Part shown: piece after piece, positions 22,959 through 31,117 of the stretch
Numbering within the stretch: position 1 is the stretch's first letter
Layout of the letters: each line of letters opens with the position of its first letter
DNA from: an uncultured Clostridia bacterium
Lineage (GTDB): Bacteria > Bacillota > Clostridia > Christensenellales > Borkfalkiaceae
Length of the DNA stretch: 64,000 nucleotides
Reading direction: 5' to 3'
Assembly (NCBI GenBank): GCA_945949395.1
Contig: CAMFEK010000001.1
Location: forward strand, 1 to 64,000
Made by a program: the position numbers and the translations under genes
Notes under the pieces: model-generated
Database searches by the model: none
Told to the model about the DNA's origin: nothing
What the model saw: the letters and a program-made list of their open reading frames with translations, nothing else

Positions 22959-23758
22959 TAAGTTTTGTTGCGACACCCATCGGGAATTTGAAGGATATCA
23001 CCCTTCGCGCGCTCGACGCGCTCAAAGAGGCGGACGCGATCTTTTGCGAGGATACCCGCCACACCCTAAAGTTGCTCAATGCCTACGAGATCAAAAAACC
23101 ACTTTTCGCCTGTCATAAATTCAACGAACGGGAGGCGGCGGAAAAGATGATCCGCATGAGCCGCGAGGGCAAGAATATCGCCGTCGTGTCGGACGCGGGC
23201 ATGCCCGTCATCTCCGACCCCGGCAACGCCGTCTGCCGCCTTCTGCGCGAGGCGGGGGAGGCGTACACCGTCCTGCCCGGCGCCTGCGCCTTTTTGTCGG
23301 CGCTCGTGCTCTCCGCGCTTCCCGCCGATAAGTTCACCTTCATCGGTTTTCTCTACGGAAAAAAATCCGAAAAGCTCGCCCTGCTCGAAAAGTATAAAAC
23401 GCTCGATACCACCCTCTGCTTTCATTCCGCCCCGCAGGACGTGGACGACGATATCGCCCTTTTCTATCAGGCGTTCGGGGAACGCAGAGCCTGCGCCGTC
23501 CGCGAGATCACGAAAATTCACGAGGAGAGCCTTCCCTTTCTCCTCTCCGAGGGCTTGCCGGGCGAAAAGCGGGGGGAATACGTGCTGCTCGTCGAGGGCG
23601 CAAAGCAGACGGAAAATCCCTTAAACAGCATGAGCGAGCGGGAGCATATCCTCTTTTATATGCAGCAGGGGCTGGATAAGAAAGAGGCGCTAAAGAAAGC
23701 CGCCAAGGATCGCGGCGTTTCCAAGTCGGATTTGTATAAATTTACAATTGATTTATAA
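22955..23758 (+). CDS. rsmI: 16S rRNA cytidine-1402 2'-O-methyltransferase, 267 aa
   Basis: A tetrapyrrole-methylase-fold enzyme methylating C1402 in the decoding centre of 16S rRNA. Diagnostic N-terminus FVATPIGNLKDITLRALDALKEADAIFCEDTRHT, then VVSDAGMPVISDPG and YTVLPGACAFLSAL. The C-terminal domain KKEALKKAAKDRGVSKSDLYKFTI is the usual helical tail. It overlaps the TrmN6-like gene by ATGA and belongs to the same operon. Confidence 0.95.
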   Translation: MISFVATPIGNLKDITLRALDALKEADAIFCEDTRHTLKLLNAYEIKKPLFACHKFNEREAAEKMIRMSREGKNIAVVSDAGMPVISDPGNAVCRLLREAGEAYTVLPGACAFLSALVLSALPADKFTFIGFLYGKKSEKLALLEKYKTLDTTLCFHSAPQDVDDDIALFYQAFGERRACAVREITKIHEESLPFLLSEGLPGEKRGEYVLLVEGAKQTENPLNSMSEREHILFYMQQGLDKKEALKKAAKDRGVSKSDLYKFTIDL

Positions 23759-23769
23759 GGAGAATATAT

Positions 23770-24375
23770 ATGGATTTTATCAAACATTCAGAATGGACGA
23801 GGGCGCCGAGAAAGTATTCCATCGGAGAGGACAGGATCGAGGTGATCACCGACCCGCACACCGATCTGTGGCAGCGCACCTATTATCATTTCCGCAACGA
23901 TAACGCGCCCGTCCTGCAAATGAAAACGAAGGAGCTCTTTTTCTCCTTCACCGTAAAGACGCAATTTGAGAGCAAACACCGTTTCGATCAATGCGGCGTC
24001 GTCGTGTACCTGGACAGCGAAAACTGGCTGAAAGGCTCCGTGGAGTACGAAAACGAGTCCTTTCAGCACCTGGGCAGCGTGGTCACGAATCACGGCTATT
24101 CCGATTGGGCGACGACGGAGATCGACGCGTCGGTCAAGACCGCGTGGTACCGCCTGAGCAGGCGCGAGAGCGATTTTTGCATCGAATATTCCGCGGACGG
24201 CGTGCATTTTTCGCAGATGCGCATCTGCCATCTCTTTCAGGCGACGGGGGAGATCTCCTTCGGCGTCTACGCTTGCAGCCCCGAGGATTCCTCCTTTCGG
24301 GCGGTGTTCACGGAAATAGAGATCACCGAATGTAAGTGGCGGGCGCACGACGGGCAAGCCCCCGACGAGGAATAA
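23770..24375 (+). CDS. DUF1349 domain protein, 201 aa
   Basis: A concanavalin-like beta-sandwich protein. FRNDNAPVLQMKT, FDQCGVVVYLDSENWLKGSVEYEN and the C-terminal GEISFGVYACSPEDSSFRAVFTEIEI are typical of DUF1349, the family that includes yeast REE1. No signal peptide, so cytoplasmic. It may bind a carbohydrate or small ligand; no catalytic residues are evident. It starts 11 bases after rsmI with AAGGAG and is the last gene of that operon. Confidence 0.85.
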   Translation: MDFIKHSEWTRAPRKYSIGEDRIEVITDPHTDLWQRTYYHFRNDNAPVLQMKTKELFFSFTVKTQFESKHRFDQCGVVVYLDSENWLKGSVEYENESFQHLGSVVTNHGYSDWATTEIDASVKTAWYRLSRRESDFCIEYSADGVHFSQMRICHLFQATGEISFGVYACSPEDSSFRAVFTEIEITECKWRAHDGQAPDEE

Positions 24376-24385
24376 CGAAAAAAAC

Positions 24386-24404
24386 AATATCGACCCTCGA
24401 TATT
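24386..24404. promoter_or_regulatory. PadR-type dyad AATATCGA-CCC-TCGATATT
   Basis: 8-bp perfect arms around CCC, identical in arm sequence to the padR operator at 5221. It lies 10 bases after the DUF1349 stop, between convergent genes, where no promoter is visible. Its role here is unclear. Confidence 0.55.
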
Positions 24405-24410
24405 TCTTCG

Positions 24411-24454
24411 CAAAAAACCCGTCTGCCCTGTGGGCAGACGGGTCATAGTTTTTT
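24411..24454. terminator. Bidirectional terminator (DUF1349 / deoR)
   Basis: A perfect 12-bp stem ACCCGTCTGCCC (24417-24428) / GGGCAGACGGGT (24432-24443) with loop TGT. The minus strand has T6 directly after it; the plus strand has T6 after a 5-base gap. Confidence 0.9.
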
Positions 24455-25211
24455 ACATCACGACGATATCGAAGGACTTGAACAAATCTTTCAAATCTTC
24501 GGGGAAGTTCTCGTCGGTAATCAGCACGTCGATATCCTCCATTCTCGCAAAGGTGTAGGGCATGATCTTGCCGATCTTCGAGGAGTCGAGCATCATGTAA
24601 ACGCTCTTTGCCTTTTTGCGAATGAGTTTCAAGAGATCCGCCTCTACGGGAGACCCGCAGGAGAATCCGTTTTCCACGGTGAAGGCGGAGGCGGAAATGA
24701 TGGCGAGCTCGAAGTTGGTGTCCGCAAAATACATATCCGCTACGGGGGAGGCGGTGCTCAAATTGTCGCTCATCAGCTGTCCGCCGACGAGGTTGATGAC
24801 GATGTTTTTCTTCTGCGCGAGTTCCATCGCCACGGCGATGCCGTTGGTGAACACGTTGCAGTTAATGTCGGGTATCTCTTTGGCGAGATACATCGCGGTG
24901 GTGCCGCCGTCTACGAAGAAGGAGCAGCCCGCGTCGATGAGGGAGGCGGCTTTCTGCGCGATCTCCCGCTTTTCGTCCGTATGAATGGTGGTCTTTTTGG
25001 TGTACGCCTCGCCGGAGACCTTCTGAATCTCCTTCACGCTCATGGCGCCGCCTCTCACGCGGATGATGCGTCCGTCCGATTCCAGTTGTTGTAAGTCTCT
25101 TCTCAGCGTCATCTGCGACACGGTGGGGAACGCCTCTTCCAACTGCGTCAAGGAGAGTTTGCCCCGTTTGTCGAGGAGATCTGCAATCAATTCAATTCTG
25201 TCTCGTTTCAT
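24453..25211 (-). CDS. DeoR/GlpR-family transcriptional regulator, 252 aa
   Basis: The N-terminal DeoR helix-turn-helix (residues 1-58) reads RIELIADLLDKRGKLSLTQLEEAF...SQMTLRRDLQQLESDGRIIRVRGGA. The C-terminal DeoRC sugar-phosphate sensor (about 75-235) has FFVDGGTTAMYLAKEI and NVFTNGIAVAMEL, the phosphosugar-binding loops. Regulators of this type control sugar or polyol uptake and catabolism genes, none of which lie next to it, so its target is elsewhere. GAGGACTT precedes the ATG. Confidence 0.92.
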   Translation of the reverse strand: MKRDRIELIADLLDKRGKLSLTQLEEAFPTVSQMTLRRDLQQLESDGRIIRVRGGAMSVKEIQKVSGEAYTKKTTIHTDEKREIAQKAASLIDAGCSFFVDGGTTAMYLAKEIPDINCNVFTNGIAVAMELAQKKNIVINLVGGQLMSDNLSTASPVADMYFADTNFELAIISASAFTVENGFSCGSPVEADLLKLIRKKAKSVYMMLDSSKIGKIMPYTFARMEDIDVLITDENFPEDLKDLFKSFDIVVM

Positions 25212-25378
25212 TTTTTTAAGTCCTCATTCCAAAATTTTTCTCTATGATATATGATATCACAGAAAAAGCAAAAAGGCAAATGTTTCAAACACTTTTTTCA
25301 AAATTTTTTCATAAAAGGCAAGATTTTTTCATTTTTGCTCTATTTTTATGTTCTTTTTGTGAAATATAGGCAAATCCC

Positions 25379-25407
25379 TTGCCTTTTCTTGCGAAAACGG
25401 GTATAAT
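25379..25407 (+). promoter_or_regulatory. Promoter of the 201-aa helical protein
   Basis: TTGCCT (25379-25384), 17 bp and TATAAT (25402-25407). It lies inside the longest open frame, which rules out the upstream start. Confidence 0.75.
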
Positions 25408-25429
25408 GGGCGGGAAAGGAAACAAAAAG

Positions 25430-26035
25430 ATGAACGATTTTATTAACGACCTTGACGATTATTTTTGCAAAAATTACTTAAATCAGACCCGCCTCGCCGC
25501 GATAGCGGGGTTCGTTCAGCCCGTTTTGGGCGAAGAGGCGGATCCCTTCGACGCGGAGCCGTACAAGCTCTGCCATCAAAAGAGGGCAAAGGAGCTTTTA
25601 GCGACCTTCAAGGAGGGGCTCGTCGACAGGGATTTTTCCTTTTCGTTCGCGGAAGTGCCCTTTTTAACTTACCTCAAGGACAAGAGAAGGGCGAGAGCCT
25701 TTTGTAATATGTTACCGTCCGCCTTCCGAAAATATTCCCTCGATACGGATAATTTTTTCAGAGACCTCTCCGTTTCCGAAGAGGTGTGGAAAAAAATCGT
25801 CAAGGGAAAGTACTATCCTTCCAAAAATCTCATTCTCGCCATCGCGCTCGTCGGCGGCATTTCGGAGAAGGATGCGCGCGTACTTCTCTCCTCCTGCGAA
25901 TACGAGATGGACTTCGAAAGCGTCCGCGATACGGTGGTTTCCTATCTTCTCACCTACGGCGTCTACAACGAGAGCTTGGTGCGCGAGGCGCTCGACGAAT
26001 ATAAAATTACCTGCTTGCCCTTAAAGGGAGCGTAA
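25430..26035 (+). CDS. Uncharacterised helical protein with C-terminal HTH-like domain, 201 aa
   Basis: I do not recognise the N-terminal 100 residues. The C-terminal half (about 108-195: VSEEVWKKIVKGKYYPSKNLILAIALVGGISEKDARVLL...) resembles an XRE-like helical module often fused to other domains in Clostridia, where the segment YxPSKxTALALALAL and a following DExxxLLxxxGY are typical. No signal peptide or membrane segment. ATG 25430 follows AAAGGA and the promoter at 25379. It is monocistronic, followed by the cysteine T-box promoter. Confidence 0.6.
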   Translation: MNDFINDLDDYFCKNYLNQTRLAAIAGFVQPVLGEEADPFDAEPYKLCHQKRAKELLATFKEGLVDRDFSFSFAEVPFLTYLKDKRRARAFCNMLPSAFRKYSLDTDNFFRDLSVSEEVWKKIVKGKYYPSKNLILAIALVGGISEKDARVLLSSCEYEMDFESVRDTVVSYLLTYGVYNESLVREALDEYKITCLPLKGA

Positions 26036-26041
26036 AAACGC

Positions 26042-26070
26042 TTGCCAAAATCATCGGCGCGTGGTACAAT
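26042..26070 (+). promoter_or_regulatory. Promoter of the cysE-cysS T-box transcript
   Basis: TTGCCA (26042-26047), 17 bp and TACAAT (26065-26070). Confidence 0.75.
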
Positions 26071-26075
26071 AAAGA

Positions 26076-26328
26076 CAGCTGAATAACCGAGCGGAAAAGA
26101 GTAACCGCCGTAAACTTTTCAGAGAGAGGGGATCGCAGGCTGAAAATCCCTTTACGGCAAACGGCGGCGAAGTGCGTTTTCGCGTTCGAGGTCGGGGGCA
26201 ATGCCCCGCGGAGCCCGTCTCCGTTATCAAAGGGAAAAGAGGAAAAATTCCTTTCGGGAATTTTTTGAAGTAAAGTGGAACAGCGAATATAGGCGCCTTT
26301 ATACAATAATAGTATAGAGGCGTTTTTT
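26076..26328 (+). ncRNA. T-box leader (cysteine) upstream of cysE-cysS
   Basis: This fills most of the 340-base gap before cysE. It shows the AGTAA motif (about 26100), AGAGAG (26121-26126), the distal-loop GGCTGAAAAT (26138-26147), a probable TGC (Cys) specifier at 26173-26175, a stem III AAATTCC/GGGAATTT and the T-box AAAGTGGAACAGCG (26272-26285). A terminator (26294-26328) follows: CGCCTTTATAC / GTATAGAGGCG plus T6. Uncharged tRNA-Cys would stabilise the antiterminator and permit cysE-cysS expression. Confidence 0.9.
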
Positions 26329-26375
26329 GTTATCAAACGCGCGGCGTAAATTATCGCTCGCCGCGGGGAGGTACT

Positions 26376-27059
26376 ATGTTTTTTAAGAATTTGAGAATGG
26401 ATATTCGGGCGGCAAAGCAAAACGATCCTGCCGCGCGCAGTAAGTTCGAGATCCTGCTCACCTATTCGGGCGTTCATGCGCTGTCCGCGCACCGCGTGGC
26501 GCATTTTTTTCATAAAATTCATCTTCGGCTGCTCGCCCGCATGATCTCGCAATGGAGCAAGTTCTGTACGGGCATCGAAATTCACCCCGGCGCGAAGATC
26601 GCGGGGGGCGTGTTCATCGACCACGGTTCGGGCGTCGTCATCGGCGAAACGGCGGAGGTCGCCACGGGCGTCGTCATCTATCAGGGCGCAACGCTGGGCG
26701 GCACGGGCAAGGAGACGGGCAAGCGCCACCCCACCATCGAAAAGGACTGCATCATCAGCTGCGGCGCCAAGGTGCTCGGCTCCATCACCATCGGGGAGGG
26801 CACCCGCATCGGCGCGGGCGCGGTCGTGTTAAAGGATATCCCCCCGCACGCCACCGTCGTCGGCGTACCCGGCAGAGTGGTGCGCATCAACGGGGAAAAG
26901 CCGAATAACGATCTCATTCCCGAAACGGTAAACCCTTACTTGAAAGATATCGAGGAGCTGCGCGCAAGAGTCGCGCTGTTGGAACAGCTCTTGTTGCATA
27001 ACCAGCCCCCCGAAGAAAATAAACAGGAACAGGAGGAATCCAAACATGATTCTATATAA
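26376..27059 (+). CDS. cysE: Serine O-acetyltransferase, 227 aa
   Basis: Transfers acetyl from acetyl-CoA to L-serine, the committed step of cysteine synthesis. Short N-terminal helical part, then left-handed beta-helix hexapeptide repeats (about 65-175). The catalytic segments [14 protein letters not shown] and [14 protein letters not shown] match the two active-site His regions of CysE. The C-terminus has a coiled-coil and a Glu/Gln-rich tail. GGGGAGGT precedes the ATG. It overlaps cysS by 14 bases and is controlled by the Cys T-box. Its product feeds CysK, encoded at 51774. Confidence 0.95.
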   Translation: MFFKNLRMDIRAAKQNDPAARSKFEILLTYSGVHALSAHRVAHFFHKIHLRLLARMISQWSKFCTGIEIHPGAKIAGGVFIDHGSGVVIGETAEVATGVVIYQGATLGGTGKETGKRHPTIEKDCIISCGAKVLGSITIGEGTRIGAGAVVLKDIPPHATVVGVPGRVVRINGEKPNNDLIPETVNPYLKDIEELRARVALLEQLLLHNQPPEENKQEQEESKHDSI

Positions 27060-28431
27060 TACGCTCACCAGAAGAAAAGAACCTTTCACCCCCTTGGAGG
27101 GCAATAAGGTGAAAATGTACGCCTGCGGCATCACCGTATCGGGCGACGCGCACATCGGTCACGGCTTTCAGGCGCTCATCTACGACATCATGAGAAAGTA
27201 CCTCGAAAAGGAGGGCTACGACGTCACCTACGCCCGCAACTATACGGACGTGGACGATAAAATCATCAAAAAAGCCAACGAAACGGGCGTTCCCGCCGAC
27301 GTGTACGCCGCAAACATGATCGAAAAGATCGACGCCGTCATGCGCGACATGGACATCGACGATCCCACCGTGTGGCTCAAGGCGACGGAAAACATCGGCA
27401 ACATCATCTCGTTTATCGAGGGGCTCATTCAAAAGGGTCACGCGTACGCCACCGAAAGCGGCGACGTGTATTTCGACGTCGCGTCGGACAAGGGCTACGG
27501 GCACCTCTCCAACCGCAACTTCGAGGACGCGCTCGACGGCGTCCGCATCGAAAACGACGAGCAGAAGAAGAACGCCTACGACTTCGCCCTCTGGAAGAGC
27601 GCAAAGCCCGGCGAAATTTTCTGGGACTCCCCTTGGGGCAAGGGCAGACCCGGCTGGCACATCGAATGTTCCGCCATGAATAAGGCGGCGTTCGGCGATC
27701 AGATCGATATTCACGGCGGCGGCAAGGATCTCATCTTCCCCCATCACGAAAACGAGATCGCGCAGAGCGAGTGCCTCACGGGCAAGCAGTTCGTCAAATA
27801 CTGGGTGCATAACGGACTCATCAAGGTCAACGGGCAGAAGATGAGCAAATCCCTCGGCAACAGCCTGCTTTTGGAGGATCTGCTGAAAACATACTCCAAC
27901 GAGGCGATCAAGTTCGCTCTTTTGCAGACGAATTATAAAAACGACATCAACATCACGGACAATCTCTTCCCCGATTCGGAAAAGCACCTCGTGGACTTCT
28001 ACACCCTCATCGCGCAGACGGAGGAGAAATTCGGTTTCGTCGAGGGCGGCAACGAACGCATCGATCGGGAGTTCAACGAGGCGATGAGCGACGACTTCAA
28101 TACCGCGCTCGCCGTCTCCAACCTGTACGGCTACTTCAAGGCGATCAAAAAGGCTCTCGCCGCGGGGGATATTCAGGCGGCGAAGGACGTCAATCAGATC
28201 AAAAAGACGTACTCCCTTCTCGGATTCTTCAAAAAGGACGCCAAGGAATACCTCAAAAAGTACGGCGCGTCCGACGAGATCCCCGAAGAGGTCAAGGCGA
28301 TCGCCGAGGAGAGATGGACGGCGAGAACGAATAAGGACTGGGCAAAATCCGACGAACTGCGCGCGAAACTTTCCGAAATGGGCTACGCCGTCAAGGATTC
28401 CAAAACGGGCTACGAATTGAAAAAACTTTGA
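27046..28431 (+). CDS. cysS: Cysteinyl-tRNA synthetase, 461 aa
   Basis: A class I synthetase charging tRNA-Cys. The zinc-binding Cys of YACGITVSG lies near residue 27, the HIGH motif is HIGHG (about 36), WHIECSAM and [10 protein letters not shown] hold further zinc ligands, and KMSKSLGN (about 264) is the KMSKS loop. C-terminal helical DALR-like and anticodon domains are present and the length is normal. The start overlaps cysE, giving tight co-translation. Co-regulation of synthetase and acetyltransferase by one T-box is a recurrent Firmicute arrangement. Confidence 0.97.
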   Translation: MILYNTLTRRKEPFTPLEGNKVKMYACGITVSGDAHIGHGFQALIYDIMRKYLEKEGYDVTYARNYTDVDDKIIKKANETGVPADVYAANMIEKIDAVMRDMDIDDPTVWLKATENIGNIISFIEGLIQKGHAYATESGDVYFDVASDKGYGHLSNRNFEDALDGVRIENDEQKKNAYDFALWKSAKPGEIFWDSPWGKGRPGWHIECSAMNKAAFGDQIDIHGGGKDLIFPHHENEIAQSECLTGKQFVKYWVHNGLIKVNGQKMSKSLGNSLLLEDLLKTYSNEAIKFALLQTNYKNDINITDNLFPDSEKHLVDFYTLIAQTEEKFGFVEGGNERIDREFNEAMSDDFNTALAVSNLYGYFKAIKKALAAGDIQAAKDVNQIKKTYSLLGFFKKDAKEYLKKYGASDEIPEEVKAIAEERWTARTNKDWAKSDELRAKLSEMGYAVKDSKTGYELKKL

Positions 28432-28448
28432 TATCGACGGTCGATATC
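28430..28448. promoter_or_regulatory. PadR-type dyad GATATCGA-CGG-TCGATATC
   Basis: 8-bp perfect arms around CGG, overlapping the cysS stop codon. The core ATATCGA-N3-TCGATAT is the same as at 5221 and 24386. It lies about 70-90 bp upstream of the promoter at 28520. Confidence 0.55.
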
Positions 28449-28456
28449 AGAGAAAA

Positions 28457-28491
28457 AAACGACGGGCGACCTGTATGGGCGCCCGTCGTTT
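28457..28491 (+). terminator. Probable terminator of cysE-cysS
   Basis: A perfect 12-bp stem AAACGACGGGCG (28457-28468) / CGCCCGTCGTTT (28480-28491). The following U-tract is short on the plus strand. Confidence 0.65.
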
Positions 28492-28519
28492 GATAACTAT
28501 ATATTTTTATAAAAAAATA

Positions 28520-28548
28520 TTGACATTACCCATTTTGAGGCGTATAAT
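28520..28548 (+). promoter_or_regulatory. Promoter of the six-helix membrane protein
   Basis: TTGACA (28520-28525), 17 bp and TATAAT (28543-28548). Confidence 0.9.
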
Positions 28549-28588
28549 GGGAGTACGATCATACGAGAAAAGAAAAGGAGGAATTATC

Positions 28589-29227
28589 ATGAATCAAAAA
28601 ACAAACAGAATCGTGGCGGGGATTTCGCTTATGTTTTCCGTCGCGGTGGCGGCGGCGCATTTCGTTTGGGTGCTTTGCGCGGGGCAGTCGATCGACGGGC
28701 AGGGCTTTCTGTTTGCCGCGCTCGGTTACGGCTTGCCCATCGCGGTCTTTGCGCTCGCGCGCAACCTTCTTCGCAAGGAAACGTCCCGTTGGAGCGTTTC
28801 GGACAGCGTATTCGGCGGCGCCTTTCTTCTGTTTTATCTTTCGATGGCGATCTGGGTGACGGCAGTCGGGCTGTCGAAGGGGATATATTACGCGTTTTAT
28901 AATCTTCCCTTGCTGTATCTTTGCGCGTTCGTCTGTCTCGGCATTGCCTGGGGCACGATCAGAATGCGCCCGCGCACCGACGCGTCCGCGGCGAAGAAGG
29001 TCTTGTTTGCCTTGCCGCTCGCCGCGCTCTGCGCGATGGTCGTCCACGTCGTTATTCTCGGCGCGGCGGAATATATCCGTTTTGTAAACGCCTCGCCCCT
29101 TCCCGCCACGAGCGCGCCGTGGTGGACGCTTCCCCTCCTCGTTGCGGCGATCTATCTTCTCGCCGCGCTCGTCCTCTTCGCGCTGTACGCCCTTTCCCGC
29201 GCCGTCAGCCGCAAGCGGGCGGTCTGA
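28589..29227 (+). CDS. Uncharacterised six-helix membrane protein, 212 aa
   Basis: Six hydrophobic segments (about residues 10-30, 42-58, 75-98, 103-125, 142-162 and 180-205) with a short basic C-terminus SRKRAV. No recognised domain or catalytic motif. AAAGGAGGAATT is a strong ribosome site before ATG 28589. It has its own consensus promoter and a strong hairpin at the end, so it is a single-gene unit. A PadR-type dyad lies upstream at 28430 and may control it; PadR targets are often small membrane proteins or transporters (inference). Confidence 0.75.
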   Translation: MNQKTNRIVAGISLMFSVAVAAAHFVWVLCAGQSIDGQGFLFAALGYGLPIAVFALARNLLRKETSRWSVSDSVFGGAFLLFYLSMAIWVTAVGLSKGIYYAFYNLPLLYLCAFVCLGIAWGTIRMRPRTDASAAKKVLFALPLAALCAMVVHVVILGAAEYIRFVNASPLPATSAPWWTLPLLVAAIYLLAALVLFALYALSRAVSRKRAV

Positions 29228-29255
29228 AAGCGGGACGGAAAATAAGCAAAGGAAC

Positions 29256-29297
29256 GCCCCGCGGCGCTTTTCTCTCGTGAGAAAAGCGCCGCGGGGC
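29256..29297. terminator. 19-bp perfect hairpin between convergent genes
   Basis: GCCCCGCGGCGCTTTTCTC (29256-29274) pairs fully with 29279-29297 around loop TCGT. It is followed by CTCTTATT rather than a pure U-tract, so it probably works as a barrier for both strands. Confidence 0.7.
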
Positions 29298-29301
29298 TCT
29301 C

Positions 29302-29721
29302 TTATTGCTTTTTACAGAGCAGATATTGCGCGACCAAAAAGTAATTTTGCAAGTCCGATTCGTCCAAGCCGCGGAAGGCGAACAGATCGTCGTAGATGCG
29401 TTCCATTTGTTTTTTGTCCGAGCTTTCCACGTGGATATGCCCCGAAACGAGATCGATGCCCACGATCGCCTCGCCCGTTCGGTAACACTTCACGTCGGGC
29501 AAAACGCCGACGGGGAGCTTTGCGGCGTAGAAGTCGTTCTGTAAAATCGTCTCCTCCGCCGCGGCTTTTACGGCGAGGTCGGAGATCGGCGTTGAAGGAT
29601 AGCGGGCGCGGAAGTATTCGTCCACCTCTTTTCCCGTTTTGCGGTTGGGGGAAAGGGTATTCTCCGCAAAAAGTTTTTTCCATTCGGCGATCTGTCGCTT
29701 GGTCGCCTTTTTCGTCAGCAC
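29302..29721 (-). CDS. Uncharacterised protein, 139 aa
   Basis: A cytoplasmic protein with no domain I recognise. Sequence features are an N-terminal helix TKRQIAEWKKLFAEN, then RYPSTPISDLAVKAAAEETI, and a beta-rich middle with CYRTGEAIVGIDLVSGHIHVES. The start is GTG 29721, with GGAGGT just upstream inside the end of the RlmI-like gene, so it is translated by coupling to it. Function may relate to RNA modification through this neighbour (weak inference). Confidence 0.65.
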   Translation of the reverse strand: MLTKKATKRQIAEWKKLFAENTLSPNRKTGKEVDEYFRARYPSTPISDLAVKAAAEETILQNDFYAAKLPVGVLPDVKCYRTGEAIVGIDLVSGHIHVESSDKKQMERIYDDLFAFRGLDESDLQNYFLVAQYLLCKKQ

Positions 29722-29722
29722 C

Positions 29723-30889
29723 TCAATTTACCTCCAAAACGAAGAATTTCAGGTATTGCGTCTCCTCCTCGGAGAGAAGGGCGGGGTGGTCGGGCGCCTG
29801 ACATTTGATCTCCGCAAGGCGCACCCGCCTGCCGCTCTCCCGCGCGGCGTCCGAGAGCATTTTCTGAAAGAGGGGCAGGGTCATATAGTGCGAGCAGGAA
29901 GAGGTGACGAGAAACCCGCCCGCTTTCACGAGCTTCATGCCGAGAATGTTGATATCCTTATACCCCCTCGTCGCGTCGGCGACCTCCGCCGCGCTCTTGC
30001 AGAAGGCGGGCGGATCGAGGATCACCAAATCGAACTTTTTCCCCTCCGCCTTGTAGTCTCGCAGCAGCTTGAACACGTCGGCGCAGACGGGCGTCACGTT
30101 GGTGAGTCCGTTTAAGGCGGCGTTTTTCATCACGTTACTCAGGGCGAGCGGAGAGATATCCGCGGCGATCACGCTCTTTGCGACGGTGGCGGCGTTCAAA
30201 GAAAAGCCCCCGCTGTTGCAGAAACAGTCCAGCACCTCGCCTCTTTCGGCGTACCGACGGACGGCAAAGCGGTTTTCCTTCTGATCGAGGAAGTACCCCG
30301 TCTTTTGTCCGTTCTTCACGTCCACGCTCATTCGTAAGCCGTTTTCCTCGATGAGGATCTCGTCGGGCACCTCGCCGTAAAGGACTTGCTTGACGAGCGG
30401 CAAGCCCTCCTTCGTCCGCACGGCGGCGTCCGAGCGCTCGTAGATCCCCTTGGGGGAGAACAGCTCGCAGAGCGCCTCGCAGATCATCTTTTTCCGCTGA
30501 TCGATTCCGAGCGACAGGCATTGCAGCACGAAATAATCGGAATATTTATCGATGATGAGGGCGGGCAGATCGTCCGATTCCGCAAACACCATTCGGTAGC
30601 AGTTCTCGTAGCCCAAGCGTTTGCGATATTCGTAGGCGGTTTGAATGCGTTCCTTGTATAATTCCTTGCCGTCCTCCTCGCCGCCGCGGATAAAGACGCG
30701 CACCAAAATTTTGGAGGCGTGATTGATATAGCCCTTGCCGATATATCTGCCGTCGTAGGCGTAGACGGTGGCGAGCGACCCGTTTTTGTCCTTTCCTTCG
30801 ATTTTCAAGACTTCGTTGGCGTACACCCAGCTGTGTCCCGATAAAATTCGTTTTTCTTCGTTTTTCTTTAAGGTGATTTCGTATGGCAT
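29723..30889 (-). CDS. rlmI: RlmI-like 23S rRNA methyltransferase, 388 aa
   Basis: A class I SAM-dependent RNA methyltransferase. The N-terminal PUA domain (1-75) has ILSGHSWVYANEV and YIGKGYINHASKI. The Rossmann domain has VLDCFCNSGGFSLNAA (motif I, about 220) and DLVILDPPAFCKS (catalytic motif, about 285), with a later Cys in VTSSCSHYM. This fits RlmI, which makes m5C1962 in 23S rRNA. Length is normal. AGGAG precedes ATG 30889, and the promoter overlaps that of mntP head to head. Confidence 0.9.
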   Translation of the reverse strand: MPYEITLKKNEEKRILSGHSWVYANEVLKIEGKDKNGSLATVYAYDGRYIGKGYINHASKILVRVFIRGGEEDGKELYKERIQTAYEYRKRLGYENCYRMVFAESDDLPALIIDKYSDYFVLQCLSLGIDQRKKMICEALCELFSPKGIYERSDAAVRTKEGLPLVKQVLYGEVPDEILIEENGLRMSVDVKNGQKTGYFLDQKENRFAVRRYAERGEVLDCFCNSGGFSLNAATVAKSVIAADISPLALSNVMKNAALNGLTNVTPVCADVFKLLRDYKAEGKKFDLVILDPPAFCKSAAEVADATRGYKDINILGMKLVKAGGFLVTSSCSHYMTLPLFQKMLSDAARESGRRVRLAEIKCQAPDHPALLSEEETQYLKFFVLEVN

Positions 30890-30911
30890 TTTTTTTCTCC
30901 TATTCGCTTAT

Positions 30912-30940
30912 ATTATATAAAAGAGCGTTGACAAATGCAA
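30912..30940 (-). promoter_or_regulatory. Promoter of rlmI
   Basis: TTGCAT (30940-30935), 17 bp and TATAAT (30917-30912) on the minus strand. The -35 lies inside the spacer of the divergent mntP promoter. Confidence 0.75.
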
Positions 30941-30956
30941 GCTAAAATGCTAAAAT
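30928..30956 (+). promoter_or_regulatory. Promoter of mntP
   Basis: TTGACA (30928-30933), 17 bp and TAAAAT (30951-30956). It overlaps the divergent rlmI promoter, so the two should compete for polymerase. Confidence 0.8.
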
Positions 30957-30965
30957 ATGGAAAAA

Positions 30966-31049
30966 TAAGGGAGTAGTGCGGGTTTGCCCGATCTCTACAC
31001 GATGAGCCGACGGGCTCGGGTTTGATCTGAAAGGACGAGACTTATGCGG
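30966..31049 (+). ncRNA. yybP-ykoY manganese riboswitch
   Basis: Shows the conserved pieces in order: AAGGGAGTAG (5' side), ATCTCTACACG, a paired AGCCGACGGGCTCGGGTTTGAT arm and AAGGACGAGACTTATG (3' side). These are the signature loops of the Mn2+-sensing riboswitch. A weak stem TCCTC/GGGGA with T7 follows at 31057-31078 as a possible terminator platform. It lies directly upstream of the Mn2+ exporter gene, as expected; ligand binding should turn the gene on. Confidence 0.9.
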
Positions 31050-31117
31050 AAGAAGTTCCTCGAAAAGGGGATTTTTTTCGGCGAGAGTCTTTTTTTATTC
31101 CCGAAAGGCAGGTTTTT

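Noticed and set aside
25379..25429. TTG start 17 codons upstream of the 201-aa protein
   Set aside because: The TTG is part of the -35 box and precedes the transcription start.
26007..26729. 240-codon minus-strand frame
   Set aside because: Antisense to the cysteine T-box and cysE; no start signals.
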